Below, one piece after another: positions 35,801-43,432 of a stretch of 64,000 bases of DNA. Numbering within the stretch: position 1 is the stretch's first letter; each line of letters begins with the position of its first letter. The notes below the pieces were generated by a model. The model had not been told where the DNA came from. It searched no databases and saw only the letters and a list, made by a program, of their open reading frames with translations. The stretch covers positions 155,129 to 219,128 of the forward strand of contig NZ_WJYA01000008.1 in assembly GCF_009709615.1 (NCBI RefSeq), read 5' to 3'. A program made the position numbers and the translations under genes. The DNA comes from Winogradskyella ouciana (GTDB lineage: Bacteria > Bacteroidota > Bacteroidia > Flavobacteriales > Flavobacteriaceae).

Positions 35801-36879
35801 AAATTTGGTTCTTCACCTCTACGGTTAGGAACAAATCCGTTTGCAACAAATAAATCCTCATCACCATCTAAATCAAAATCCGAGAAACGTGTTCCCCAAG
35901 ACCATAATGAGTTACCAACGCCATTAGCATCTGCCAATTCTGAAAAAGTACCATCGCCATTATTTGTTAACAGAAAATTGTCATCTATAGCAGTAACAAA
36001 AATATCAAACAAGCCATCTAAATTGTAATCACCAACAGCTATTCCCATATCATCTCCTGTTGTGTTGACATTATAGCTTACAGCCTCATCAACAAAGCTA
36101 GTTCCACTTTGGTTTATAAATAATTCATTAGGCTCACCGAGATCATTAGAAACATATAGATCCATAAAACCATCAGAGTTAAAATCAAAAGGTAATCCTA
36201 CAAAACTCGCATATATGTTAGTGTTAGAAATACCCGTAGTTTGGCTAACATCTGTGAATGTTGAATCGCCATCGTTTAAATACAGTGTACTTTTTGAACA
36301 TCTTGCCCAATCTGCGATAAACAAATCCAAAAAACCATCATTATTATAATCAAACCAAGTTGCGCCTGTATTGCCACAATCATTAACACTTGTTATACCT
36401 GAAATCTCTGTTACATCTGCAAACGTTCCGTTGCCCAAATTTCGCCATAACTGCACCTCATCGAGAAACGTCATAAATAAATCTGGGAAACCATCGTTGT
36501 TATAATCGCCCCAGGATGCTCCAAATTTATAACCATCTAGACCTGTAAATTCTTCAGGTGCCATTTCTGGAGCGTACATTTCGGAAAAACCAGCCTCTTC
36601 AGTAACATCCGTGAAAGATCCATCATTATTATTTCTAAATAGTCTGCTAAGTGTTATAGGATTCTCAGGGTCATCGATTGCTTTTGCCACAACAAATATA
36701 TCGAGGTCATTATCGCCATCGTAGTCGGCAACTGCGATTCCGTTGTTGTTTTGCAGTTCACCTAATCCTATGATGGTTTCCACACGGTCAAAAGTCTGAG
36801 CGTAACCATTGAACATAAAGGTTAATGCAATGAATATTGAAGAAAGATAGAGTTTATAGTCGAGTAGTTGTTTTATCAT
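32836..36879 (-). CDS. Secreted FG-GAP / ASPIC-UnbV / vanadium haloperoxidase-like fusion with T9SS sorting domain
   Basis: A 1347-residue multidomain secreted protein. After a signal peptide (to about GYAQ) come six or more FG-GAP/VCBS repeats with calcium-loop sequences (DYDGDNDLDIF, DYNNDGFPDLF, DFDLDGDEDLF; about 25-440), an ASPIC/UnbV domain (about 450-520), a cysteine motif GCTDPVSCNYNPDATLDDGSC (near 535; shown in part), a PKD-like stretch, then a vanadium haloperoxidase/PAP2 domain (about 640-1260). All three active-site motifs are present: K-x6-RP in KGWYDYIRP (near 1055), SGH in VSGHSTFSRA (near 1161) and SR-x5-H in SRIWGGIHPPAD (near 1229). The last 75 residues are a T9SS sorting domain (IYPNPTVD...GLYLIRV). 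It is probably exported by the PorU/PorV system. Confidence 0.92.
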   Translation of the reverse strand: MIKQLLDYKLYLSSIFIALTFMFNGYAQTFDRVETIIGLGELQNNNGIAVADYDGDNDLDIFVVAKAIDDPENPITLSRLFRNNNDGSFTDVTEEAGFSEMYAPEMAPEEFTGLDGYKFGASWGDYNNDGFPDLFMTFLDEVQLWRNLGNGTFADVTEISGITSVNDCGNTGATWFDYNNDGFLDLFIADWARCSKSTLYLNDGDSTFTDVSQTTGISNTNIYASFVGLPFDFNSDGFMDLYVSNDLGEPNELFINQSGTSFVDEAVSYNVNTTGDDMGIAVGDYNLDGLFDIFVTAIDDNFLLTNNGDGTFSELADANGVGNSLWSWGTRFSDFDLDGDEDLFVANGFVPNRRGEEPNFYYRNMASQGSSSFVDFSSQLGLNELGISVEANDFDYDNDGDVDLLVTNSDRSVFFYENKTLNYDDTVSTLSWYKVVLQGTTSNRDAIGTTVTLTTDIGVFKRYYSGVGFLSQNLQPLHFGLNNATEITQIQIEWPSGLEETYNNLETNKTVKVVEGQGIEVLDIQPSQKVYGCTDPVSCNYNPDATLDDGSCTYLPSQVIIGNTNSSFLRTETYSYNIAPGSTANWQVSGGEILSGQGTNSIMVKWHLEESGRVAITESDDECSSLEASIDVTLGVDNLPEGISIARLWNEALLEAIRDDFARPTVHARNLFHTSVAMYDIWAIYDDVATPYLIGNTVNGFSSTLEEFTPTEDLETSLSKSISYAMYRLMLHRFQNSPGLEETQARLNLLMEKLGYDTNFTSLMYEDGDAAAFGNYVAQNLIDYGLQDGSRETTGYDNAYYEPVNDPYALDANSGENPPIIDPNRWQPLALNIFIDQGGQIIDEDTPPFLSPEWGNVSGFALSEDDKVTFQRDGNDFHVFHDPSDPPYISWTEDNEESDAYKWGFSMVSVWQSHLDQNDGVMWDISPNSIGNADISTFPTDYADYPSFYNFFEGGANGNGHALNPVTGNPYDVNMVPRGDYARVLAEFWADGPDSETPPGHWFTILNYVNDHPQFEKRFEGEGDILDPLEWDVKAYFILGGGMHDSAISAWSVKGWYDYIRPISAIRSMAERGQSTDNTLDNYDVGGIQLIDDYIEIVEEGDPLAGFANQHVGKIKLYTWKGHDFIGNTETDQAGVGWILAEDWYPYQRPTFVTPPFAGYVSGHSTFSRAAAELMAMMTGSEFFPGGLGEFTAKANEFLVFEEGPSVDVVLQWATYRDASDQTSLSRIWGGIHPPADDIPGRFIGQVVAEDTFDFAVPYFSGQLSVEELDAPIKIYPNPTVDREIFIGQTDGSETIEVFDISGRRIELANRTYDELNHTTSLKFNDTASGLYLIRVNDTSKMIVVKD

Positions 36880-37094
36880 ATCCTCAAATTTTTCATAAAT
36901 ATAATAATAACACTAAATAATTAAATATATATTATTGTTTTAACAGACTCCTTTTATTTTTATCGATGTTTTTTACTTTTTAACACACATAACACAATTA
37001 AACAATACTCTTATTCAGTCAATAAATTCATTGAAAAAGCGCAAAAAATCTTTTAACTTAGTAATCGTTCAAATTTAAATAGTTTAAAATATTC

Positions 37095-38009
37095 ATGGCA
37101 TTTATTGATTATTATAAAATTCTCGGTGTAGATAAAGATGCTTCAGAATCTGAAATTAAAAAAGCATATAGGAAACTGGCACGAAAATACCATCCAGATC
37201 TAAATCCTAATGACAAGGAGGCAGAAATCAAATTTAAACAACTCAACGAGGCCAATGAAGTATTGAGCAATCCAGAATTTAGAAAGAAATACGATAAATA
37301 CGGAGAGCATTGGAAAGAAGGTGAAGCTTACGAACAGGCTAGACAGCAACAACAATCTCGTGGTCAATATCAAGGTGCCGATGGATTTGAAGGGTTTGAA
37401 GGATTTGAAGGGTTTGGTGCTGGGTCTGATTATTCAGATTTCTTTGAATCCATGTTTGGCGGAAGCTTTTCAGGGAGAGGTAGAGGACAAAACATAAAAT
37501 TTAGAGGTCAGGATTTTAATGCACAATTGCAGCTCAACCTTACAGATGTCTATACATCCCAAAAGCAAGTACTCACTGTCAACGGTAAAAACATTAGACT
37601 TACAATACCAGCGGGAGTAACAGATGGTCAGGCCATAAAAATTAAGGGTAAAGGTGGGCCAGGTGTAAACAATGGGCCAAACGGCGATCTTTATATTGAG
37701 TTTAAAATTTTGAATAACACGCCCTTTAAACGAGACGGTGCTAACCTCTATAAAACAGAAAATATAGATATATATACGGCTGTATTAGGAGGGGAAATCA
37801 CAATTGAAACCTTTAATGGTAAAGCTAAATTAAAGGTTAAGCCACTTACCCAAAATGGCACGAAAGTTAAACTGAAAGGCAAAGGATTTCCTAAATATAA
37901 AAAAGAAAATGAATATGGTGACTTATATGTCACATACAATGTTGAGCTTCCAAAAAGACTAAGCTCTAAGGAAAAAGAACTTTTTGAAGAATTAGCAAAA
38001 CTACAATAA
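37095..38009 (+). CDS. DnaJ-type co-chaperone (CbpA-like)
   Basis: A 304-residue J-domain protein. The J domain (about 4-68) has the HPD motif in [10 protein letters not shown]; a Gly/Phe-rich region follows, containing a 9-bp tandem repeat coding GFE units at 37383-37418; then a C-terminal substrate-binding region. The zinc-finger domain of full DnaJ is absent, which makes it CbpA-like. It stimulates DnaK. The CbpM modulator gene lies 2 bp downstream, which supports the assignment. Confidence 0.94.
   Translation: MAFIDYYKILGVDKDASESEIKKAYRKLARKYHPDLNPNDKEAEIKFKQLNEANEVLSNPEFRKKYDKYGEHWKEGEAYEQARQQQQSRGQYQGADGFEGFEGFEGFGAGSDYSDFFESMFGGSFSGRGRGQNIKFRGQDFNAQLQLNLTDVYTSQKQVLTVNGKNIRLTIPAGVTDGQAIKIKGKGGPGVNNGPNGDLYIEFKILNNTPFKRDGANLYKTENIDIYTAVLGGEITIETFNGKAKLKVKPLTQNGTKVKLKGKGFPKYKKENEYGDLYVTYNVELPKRLSSKEKELFEELAKLQ
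37383..37418 (+). repeat. 9-bp tandem repeat in the DnaJ Gly/Phe linker
   Basis: Four adjacent 9-bp units (GGATTTGAA / GGGTTTGAA, last one diverged to GGGTTTGGT) encode [12 protein letters not shown]. Unit number could vary between strains without breaking the frame. Confidence 0.8.
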
Positions 38010-38011
38010 CA

Positions 38012-38308
38012 ATGAAAGACACATATTATATAGCATTACCAGAATTATGCACACATTATCAAATTGAAATGTCTTTTTTTAATGGGCTAAAAGAATACGG
38101 GCTTATAGAAACCATAACCGTTGAAAAAAAACATTGTCTTCATCGCGATCATATTGCAGATGTTGAAAAAATGATTCGCATGCACCAAGAGCTCAACTTA
38201 AATTTTGAAGGTATCGATACCGTTTTTAATCTTCTAAAGAAAATTGACCACCTAAAACAAGAATTGACCAGGACCAAAAATCGATTAAAACGTTTTGAGG
38301 ATATTTAA
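38012..38308 (+). CDS. Chaperone modulator CbpM
   Basis: A 98-residue protein of the CbpM/MerR-like family that binds the J domain of CbpA and regulates its work with DnaK. The N-terminal ALPELCTHYQIEMSFFNGLKEYGLIE is a winged-helix start, and the rest is a helical coiled region (FNLLKKIDHLKQELTRTKNRLKRF). It is 2 bp after the DnaJ-type gene and ends 4 bp from the convergent SDR gene. Confidence 0.9.
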   Translation: MKDTYYIALPELCTHYQIEMSFFNGLKEYGLIETITVEKKHCLHRDHIADVEKMIRMHQELNLNFEGIDTVFNLLKKIDHLKQELTRTKNRLKRFEDI

Positions 38309-38312
38309 ATAA

Positions 38313-38996
38313 CTAAGGAGTAGAATTTGAAACCTGTAGCGTTTTACCATTATAATATTTATTACCATTAAGCGCAAAATCATGTATATATTCTGCCATT
38401 TGAAGCGCAGAAGTAGAAGCTTTATAATCAGGAAATGCTTCAGCAAGCATTTCGGTTTGCACAGCACCTAAAGCTAATGTATTAAACTGAGGACCTGATT
38501 CCTTGTATTCTTCAGCTAAAAGTTCCATTAAGGTAATCACAGCTCCTTTACTAGAGCTATATGCAGAAAGTCCCGCAAACTTTACACTCCCTTGGATACC
38601 ACCCATGGAACTAATGGTCACTACGTGCCCATCGTTCTTCATAAACGGCAATACGATTCTGGTCATTTCAGCAACACCGAAAACATTAGTTTGATATACT
38701 TGCGTAAAATCTTTAAAGCTAGTTTCCGCAAAAGGTTTATTTAATAATAAGCCTGCATTATTTATAAGAATATCAACTTGTTCCCATTCTGTTTCAATAA
38801 ATTCTTTAACTTTTAAATAGTCTTCTTGTTTACATAAATCAAAAGCGAAAGATGTGATGTTATCAAAATTCAAATTGTTTACTGGCTGCGCATTTCTAGA
38901 GAGCGCTAAAACATTATGACCTTGATTGGCGAAAAGATGCACCAACTCAAATCCCATACCTCTACTAGTTCCTGTGATAATTATATTTTTACTCAT
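38313..38996 (-). CDS. Short-chain dehydrogenase/reductase (SDR)
   Basis: A 227-residue SDR with cofactor motif TGTSRGMGFELV (about 7-18), NNAGLL near residue 80, catalytic serine in ISSMGG, and Y-x3-K in SAYSSSKGA. It is a different member from the SDR at 7536-8264. Substrate is unknown. It starts inside the end of the M28 peptidase gene (8-bp overlap), so the two are probably translated together. Confidence 0.9.
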   Translation of the reverse strand: MSKNIIITGTSRGMGFELVHLFANQGHNVLALSRNAQPVNNLNFDNITSFAFDLCKQEDYLKVKEFIETEWEQVDILINNAGLLLNKPFAETSFKDFTQVYQTNVFGVAEMTRIVLPFMKNDGHVVTISSMGGIQGSVKFAGLSAYSSSKGAVITLMELLAEEYKESGPQFNTLALGAVQTEMLAEAFPDYKASTSALQMAEYIHDFALNGNKYYNGKTLQVSNSTP

Positions 38997-39993
38997 CGCT
39001 TAAAGTCACTTCTTTGGTTGGAGCATTCATCATCCCTTCTAATCCAGGAATCATTTTATTGATAAAACTTGCCATATGGTTATAATCCATCTTATCGGCT
39101 TCGTCATCTACATGATGGTAATACTCAAAATTCGTGAAATCGAATGTTGATATTGCGTGTGCTGGCATATTAAACTCTTTATAGAAAGGAAAGTTATCTG
39201 ATCTAAAGAACAAATTGAATTCCTTAGCCTTTGGAAAGAAACCAACGACCTCCTCACCCGCATATTTATTTAAAGTTTGCGCAAAATTAGAGCGATTATA
39301 ACCACTCATATATGCCATGGTCTTATCTTCAGATCTTGGTACACCAATCATTTCAAAATTTATCATGGTATATGCGTTTAAGCTATTATCCTTTAGTCGC
39401 TTAGCCAAATGAGCAGAGCCTTTTAATCCCATTTCTTCTGCAGCATATAATGTTATTAAAATACTGCGCTTGTTGGTTTTTAAATTAGCAAAGTGTTTTC
39501 CAAACTCCATAGCTGCAATAGTACCAGAGGCATCATCGTTTGCTCCATTGGCAATTTTATCACCATTAACTTCTTTTCCCTCTCCAATATGATCGTAATG
39601 CCCACCTAATATGATAAACTCATCTTTTAATTTTGGATCATTTCCTTCTATCATCCCTACTACATTATAACCAATAATGTCACCAAGCTTAAAAGTGTCT
39701 CGATAAGTTTCAAAATATGGTTTGATATTATTTTTCTTAAAATAGTTCTCAATAAAAACAGCAGCTTTTTCTATACCTTCACTACCAGTAGCCCTACCTT
39801 CTAACTCGTCGGAAGCCAAATACTCCATACTTTCTTTAATCGCCTCGGGTGTTACAATAGGGAATGCTGGTGTTGAAGCTACAATCACTTCTTGTGGCAG
39901 ACTCTCTTCTTCTGGCTGACTATCAATCTTTTTTTGGGTCGATGAGCATGCCACTATAACAAAAAAGAGAATAAAGAATTTTACTTGTTTCAT
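38989..39993 (-). CDS. M28 family zinc aminopeptidase lipoprotein
   Basis: A 334-residue lipoprotein (lipobox VIVAC, Cys16) of peptidase family M28. Zinc-site residues appear in ILGGHYDHIG, NGANDDASGT, AAEEMGLKGSAHLA and the distal histidine region YYHHVDDEADK. These co-catalytic dizinc enzymes release N-terminal residues from peptides in the periplasm. The ~30-residue linker after the lipobox (SQPEEESLPQEV) is a flexible tether. Upstream on the same strand is the terminator of pdhC. Confidence 0.92.
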   Translation of the reverse strand: MKQVKFFILFFVIVACSSTQKKIDSQPEEESLPQEVIVASTPAFPIVTPEAIKESMEYLASDELEGRATGSEGIEKAAVFIENYFKKNNIKPYFETYRDTFKLGDIIGYNVVGMIEGNDPKLKDEFIILGGHYDHIGEGKEVNGDKIANGANDDASGTIAAMEFGKHFANLKTNKRSILITLYAAEEMGLKGSAHLAKRLKDNSLNAYTMINFEMIGVPRSEDKTMAYMSGYNRSNFAQTLNKYAGEEVVGFFPKAKEFNLFFRSDNFPFYKEFNMPAHAISTFDFTNFEYYHHVDDEADKMDYNHMASFINKMIPGLEGMMNAPTKEVTLSDE

Positions 39994-40020
39994 AGAATTG
40001 TGTTTAGATTTTAAAGATAA

Positions 40021-40056
40021 AAAAATCCTGTTTCAAAAAGATAAAACAGGATTTTT
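40021..40056 (-). terminator. Rho-independent terminator after pdhC
   Basis: AAAAATCCTGTTT pairs exactly with AAACAGGATTTTT across a 10-nt loop. On the minus strand the hairpin ends in a run of T. It lies about 42 bp past the pdhC stop. Confidence 0.8.
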
Positions 40057-40064
40057 AATATTTA

Positions 40065-40090
40065 GGTTCTGAATAAAGTTCAGAATGACA
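40065..40090. repeat. TTCTGAA-TTCAGAATGACA interspersed element
   Basis: TTCTGAA and TTCAGAA face each other across five bases, followed by TGACA. It resembles the multicopy TTCTGAA..TTCAGAATGACA unit of flavobacterial genomes and sits between the pdhC stop and its terminator. Confidence 0.55.
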
Positions 40091-40097
40091 TGTTGCA

Positions 40098-41771
40098 TTA
40101 AACCAACATGGTTACAGGATTCTCAATATACCCTTTTAATGTTTGAAGGAATTGTGCTCCCGTTGCACCATCAACTGTTCTGTGGTCACATGCCATGGAT
40201 AATTTCATTGTATTCCCAGGAACAACTTGCCCGTTTTTAACCACTGGTTTTTCAATAATGGCACCAACAGAAAGTATCGCCGAATTTGGTTGATTAATAA
40301 TAGAGGTAAAACTTTCGATACCAAACATTCCTAAATTTGAAACCGTAAAGGTGCTACCTTCCATTTCATCAAGCGTTAATTTCTTGTTTCTTGCCTTACC
40401 TGCATATTCCTTTACTGCAGCATTGATCTGTGGTAAAGATTGCTCATTTGCAAATTTTACAACTGGTACAACAAGACCATCTGGCACTGCAACGGCAACA
40501 CCAATATGTACATGATTATTCATTCGCATTTTATCGTCGAACCATTGTGAATTGACTTGCGGATGCTGCTTTAATGCTAAGGCACAAGCCTTAACAATCA
40601 TGTCGTTATAAGATATTTTAGTATCTGGTAAAGAGTTGTATTGCGCTCTAAAGGCAATGGCGTTTTCCATGTCAAATTCCACATTCAAATAATAATGCGG
40701 TGCACTGAATTTAGATTTTGCTAAATTTTTGGCAATGGCTTTTCGCATATTAGAATTGGCAACCTCATCATAATCCTCTTGGCCAGTTGGCACAAATTTC
40801 CCAACAGATGCTGTTGAAGAACTTGGTGTATAGTTTTCGATATCTCGTTTTACTATTCTACCGTTTTCACCTGAACCTTTGACTTGATTAAGATTGATGC
40901 CTTTTTCATTTGCCATTTTTTTAGCCAATGGCGAAGCGAAAATGCGTCCTCCAGAAGACGTCTCGGCTGCGCTCGACGTGACAGAGTCATTAGATTTAGG
41001 CTCTTTCTTTGGTTCTTCCTTCTTAGATTCGGTTTTCTTATCTTCTTTTTTTGGTGTTTCTTTTTTCTTTTCCTCTGAAGATCCACCTCCTGATTTAAAG
41101 TTTTTGGCTATAGCTGAAACGTCAGTTCCCGCAGGACCGATTATTGCTAACAGCGCATCTACTTTTGCAGATTCACCTTCTTTTAATCCAATATGTAAAA
41201 GTGTACCCGATTGAAATGATTCGAACTCCATAGTCGCTTTATCAGTTTCAATCTCAGCTAAAATATCTCCTTCTTCTACTTCATCCCCAACTTTCTTTAA
41301 CCATGTTGCCACAGTTCCCTCTTCCATAGTATCACTCAAACGAGGCATTGTAACCACAGTAACACCTTCTGGCAATTCAGTTTCGCTTTCTGATTTTGAG
41401 CTGTCCTCAGATGTATCTTTTGACGAATCTTCCTCAGATTTTTCGTTTGAAGTTTCAGAATCGTCTTTATCTGTATCCTCCTTCGCTTCAGCTTCTGAAA
41501 CACTTCCATTTACTAAGTCAGAAATATCCTCTCCTTCTTCACCAATAATTGCTAAAAGTGTATCTACTTTGGCAGTCTCACCTTCTTCAATACCAATATG
41601 AAGTAAAGTACCTTCGTTGAAAGATTCAAACTCCATAGTCGCTTTATCGGTTTCAATTTCAGCTAAAATATCTCCTTCCTCAATTTTGTCACCAATTTTC
41701 TTTAACCAAGTAGCAACAGTTCCTTCTTCCATTGTGTCGCTCAAACGCGGCATATTTATTACTTCTGCCAT
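40098..41771 (-). CDS. pdhC: Pyruvate dehydrogenase E2, dihydrolipoamide acetyltransferase
   Basis: The 557-residue E2 core of the pyruvate dehydrogenase complex transfers acetyl groups from lipoate to CoA. Two lipoyl domains (about 4-78 and 140-212) each carry ETDKATMEFES with the lipoylated lysine and are about 80% identical, an internal duplication. An acidic Ser/Glu/Asp linker lies between them. A Lys/Glu-rich linker leads to the E3-binding domain (ASPLAKKMANEKGI), then the catalytic domain with DHRTVDG near the C-terminus. A repeat unit is translated in the second linker (40957-40983). pdhA is 4 bp upstream; pdhB is not in the window. Confidence 0.97.
   Translation of the reverse strand: MAEVINMPRLSDTMEEGTVATWLKKIGDKIEEGDILAEIETDKATMEFESFNEGTLLHIGIEEGETAKVDTLLAIIGEEGEDISDLVNGSVSEAEAKEDTDKDDSETSNEKSEEDSSKDTSEDSSKSESETELPEGVTVVTMPRLSDTMEEGTVATWLKKVGDEVEEGDILAEIETDKATMEFESFQSGTLLHIGLKEGESAKVDALLAIIGPAGTDVSAIAKNFKSGGGSSEEKKKETPKKEDKKTESKKEEPKKEPKSNDSVTSSAAETSSGGRIFASPLAKKMANEKGINLNQVKGSGENGRIVKRDIENYTPSSSTASVGKFVPTGQEDYDEVANSNMRKAIAKNLAKSKFSAPHYYLNVEFDMENAIAFRAQYNSLPDTKISYNDMIVKACALALKQHPQVNSQWFDDKMRMNNHVHIGVAVAVPDGLVVPVVKFANEQSLPQINAAVKEYAGKARNKKLTLDEMEGSTFTVSNLGMFGIESFTSIINQPNSAILSVGAIIEKPVVKNGQVVPGNTMKLSMACDHRTVDGATGAQFLQTLKGYIENPVTMLV
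40957..40983. repeat. Interspersed repeat translated in the PdhC linker
   Basis: GACGTCTCGGCTGCGCTCGA followed by CGTGACA matches the TCTCGACTGCGCTCGACGTG-type element. In pdhC it encodes VTSSAAETSS in the flexible linker before the E3-binding domain. Confidence 0.6.
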
Positions 41772-41775
41772 AGTT

Positions 41776-42777
41776 TTATCTTATTTTATGGTCTATAAAT
41801 GGATAATCCTTTTGCTCATAAACAGCATCGTACATCACACTCTTTTCTGGAAATGGTGATTCCTCCGCAAATTTTTCACATTCAGAAACTCGAGCCTTAA
41901 CACGCTTATCAATTGCCTTAATTTCTTCTTCTGTAGCGTATTTTTTTTCTAGAATAATGTCTTTAACTTGTGTAATAGGGTCAATTTTCTTGTACTCCTC
42001 AACTTCATCCTTTGTTCTATAATGTTGCGCATCAGACATAGAGTGTCCTCTGTAACGGTATGTCTTTACCTCCAAGAAAGATGGTCCACCACCTTTTCTA
42101 GCACGTTGAATAGCTTCATCAAAAGCTTCGGCTACTTTAATAGGGTTCATTCCATCAACTGGACCTGATGGCATTTCGTAACCTAGACCTAGTTTCCAAA
42201 TATCTGAATGATTGGCTGTACGCTCCACTGAAGTTCCCATGGCATATCCATTGTTTTCGCAAACAAAAACTACTGGTAAATTCCAAAGCATTGCTAAATT
42301 AAACGTTTCGTGTAACGAACCTTGTCTCGCGGCACCATCACCAAAACAGCAAAGAGTTACGGCGTCACTGTCGTGATATTTATCCCCAAATGCAATACCA
42401 GCACCTAAAGGAATTTGCCCACCTACGATACCATGACCTCCATAAAAACGGTGTTCTTTAGAAAATATATGCATAGATCCACCAAGGCCTTGAGATGTCC
42501 CTGTTGCTTTACCGTACAATTCTGCCATTACGCGCTTTGGATCTACTCCCATACCTATAGGTTGAACATGATTACGATAAGCGGTAATCATTTTGTCCTT
42601 GGTTAAATCCATGGCATGTAAGGCTCCGGCTAAAACAGCCTCTTGTCCATTATACAAATGAAGAAATCCTCTTACTTTTTGCTGAATGTAGACTGCTGCG
42701 AGTTTGTCTTCAAACTTTCGCCAGAATAACATATCCTCATACCACTTTAGGTAAACCTCTTTAGTTATTTTTTGCAT
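41776..42777 (-). CDS. pdhA: Pyruvate dehydrogenase E1 alpha subunit
   Basis: The 333-residue E1 alpha subunit binds thiamine diphosphate and starts oxidative decarboxylation of pyruvate. The ThDP motif GDGAARQGSLHETFNLA...ENNGYAMGT is clear (about 148-180), as are YNGQEAVLAGA near the start and the phosphorylation-loop region YRYRGHSMSDAQHYR. Its beta-subunit gene is not adjacent, which is usual in Flavobacteriia. It lies directly upstream of pdhC and has a TATTTTTG box 30 nt before its ATG. Confidence 0.96.
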   Translation of the reverse strand: MQKITKEVYLKWYEDMLFWRKFEDKLAAVYIQQKVRGFLHLYNGQEAVLAGALHAMDLTKDKMITAYRNHVQPIGMGVDPKRVMAELYGKATGTSQGLGGSMHIFSKEHRFYGGHGIVGGQIPLGAGIAFGDKYHDSDAVTLCCFGDGAARQGSLHETFNLAMLWNLPVVFVCENNGYAMGTSVERTANHSDIWKLGLGYEMPSGPVDGMNPIKVAEAFDEAIQRARKGGGPSFLEVKTYRYRGHSMSDAQHYRTKDEVEEYKKIDPITQVKDIILEKKYATEEEIKAIDKRVKARVSECEKFAEESPFPEKSVMYDAVYEQKDYPFIDHKIR

Positions 42778-42807
42778 TTTTTGATTCGTTCTTTATTATC
42801 GGATTAA

Positions 42808-42815
42808 CAAAAATA
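42808..42815 (-). promoter_or_regulatory. -7 promoter box of pdhA-pdhC
   Basis: The minus strand reads TATTTTTG, an exact consensus match, 30 nt upstream of the pdhA ATG. Confidence 0.5.
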
Positions 42816-42869
42816 ACATATTAGAAACTAAAGGAGAAACTGAAAATAGTAAAATTTGTTACGAAAACG

Positions 42870-43352
42870 TTACAGGAAACTTCTATCGAAACCTAAAGGC
42901 AATAAATTGGCCAATGAGTTTGATTTTACAACCTTTCCCTTAGCACCCATAAAATAAATTTCAATGGGTTGATTTTGTTTAATTTCGTATTCTGCAATAG
43001 CTTGTCTACAAGCTCCGCATGGAGGAATTGGCGTATCTGTAATTTGATTTTGTGAAGAAGCGGTTAATGCCATTTTTAAGATTTTGGCATTGGGATGTTT
43101 AGCACCAGCATAATAGATTGCTGTTCGCTCAGCACATAAGCCCGAAGGGTAAGACGCATTTTCTTGATTGCTACCAATAACAACCTCATTATTATCTAAA
43201 TATATTGCGGCACCAACCTTAAATTTAGAATAAGGAGCATAGGCATTTTCCCTAGCCTCTAGGGCCGATTTCATTAATTCTTGAACATCAGTTGGAAGTT
43301 CGCTAACATCATCATAAACCTTTAGTTCAGTTTCTATTTTCACTTCCTTCAT
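42870..43352 (-). CDS. cdd: Cytidine deaminase
   Basis: A 160-residue zinc-dependent cytidine deaminase converting cytidine and deoxycytidine to uridine forms. The motif CAERTAIYYAG contains a zinc cysteine and the catalytic glutamate, and PPCGACRQAIAEY the two other cysteines; this Cys3 pattern is the tetrameric type. The N-terminal APYSKFKVGAAI is conserved. It lies between pdhA and porV on the same strand; a terminator separates it from porV. Confidence 0.95.
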   Translation of the reverse strand: MKEVKIETELKVYDDVSELPTDVQELMKSALEARENAYAPYSKFKVGAAIYLDNNEVVIGSNQENASYPSGLCAERTAIYYAGAKHPNAKILKMALTASSQNQITDTPIPPCGACRQAIAEYEIKQNQPIEIYFMGAKGKVVKSNSLANLLPLGFDRSFL

Positions 43353-43374
43353 AATCTTGACTTTATTTTAGACA

Positions 43375-43410
43375 AAAAAACTATTGCTTTTTGTAAAACA
43401 ATAGTTTTTT
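43375..43410 (-). terminator. Rho-independent terminator after porV
   Basis: AAAAAACTATTG pairs exactly with CAATAGTTTTTT across a 12-nt loop. On the minus strand the stem ends in a T-run, 22 bp past the porV stop. Confidence 0.8.
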
Positions 43411-43432
43411 GTGTTATGATTATTTTTAATTT

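Noticed and set aside
40894..41214. 106-codon open frame opposite pdhC
   Set aside because: It is created by the Lys/Glu/Ser-rich linker of PdhC read backwards (Phe/Ser-rich), not a real gene.
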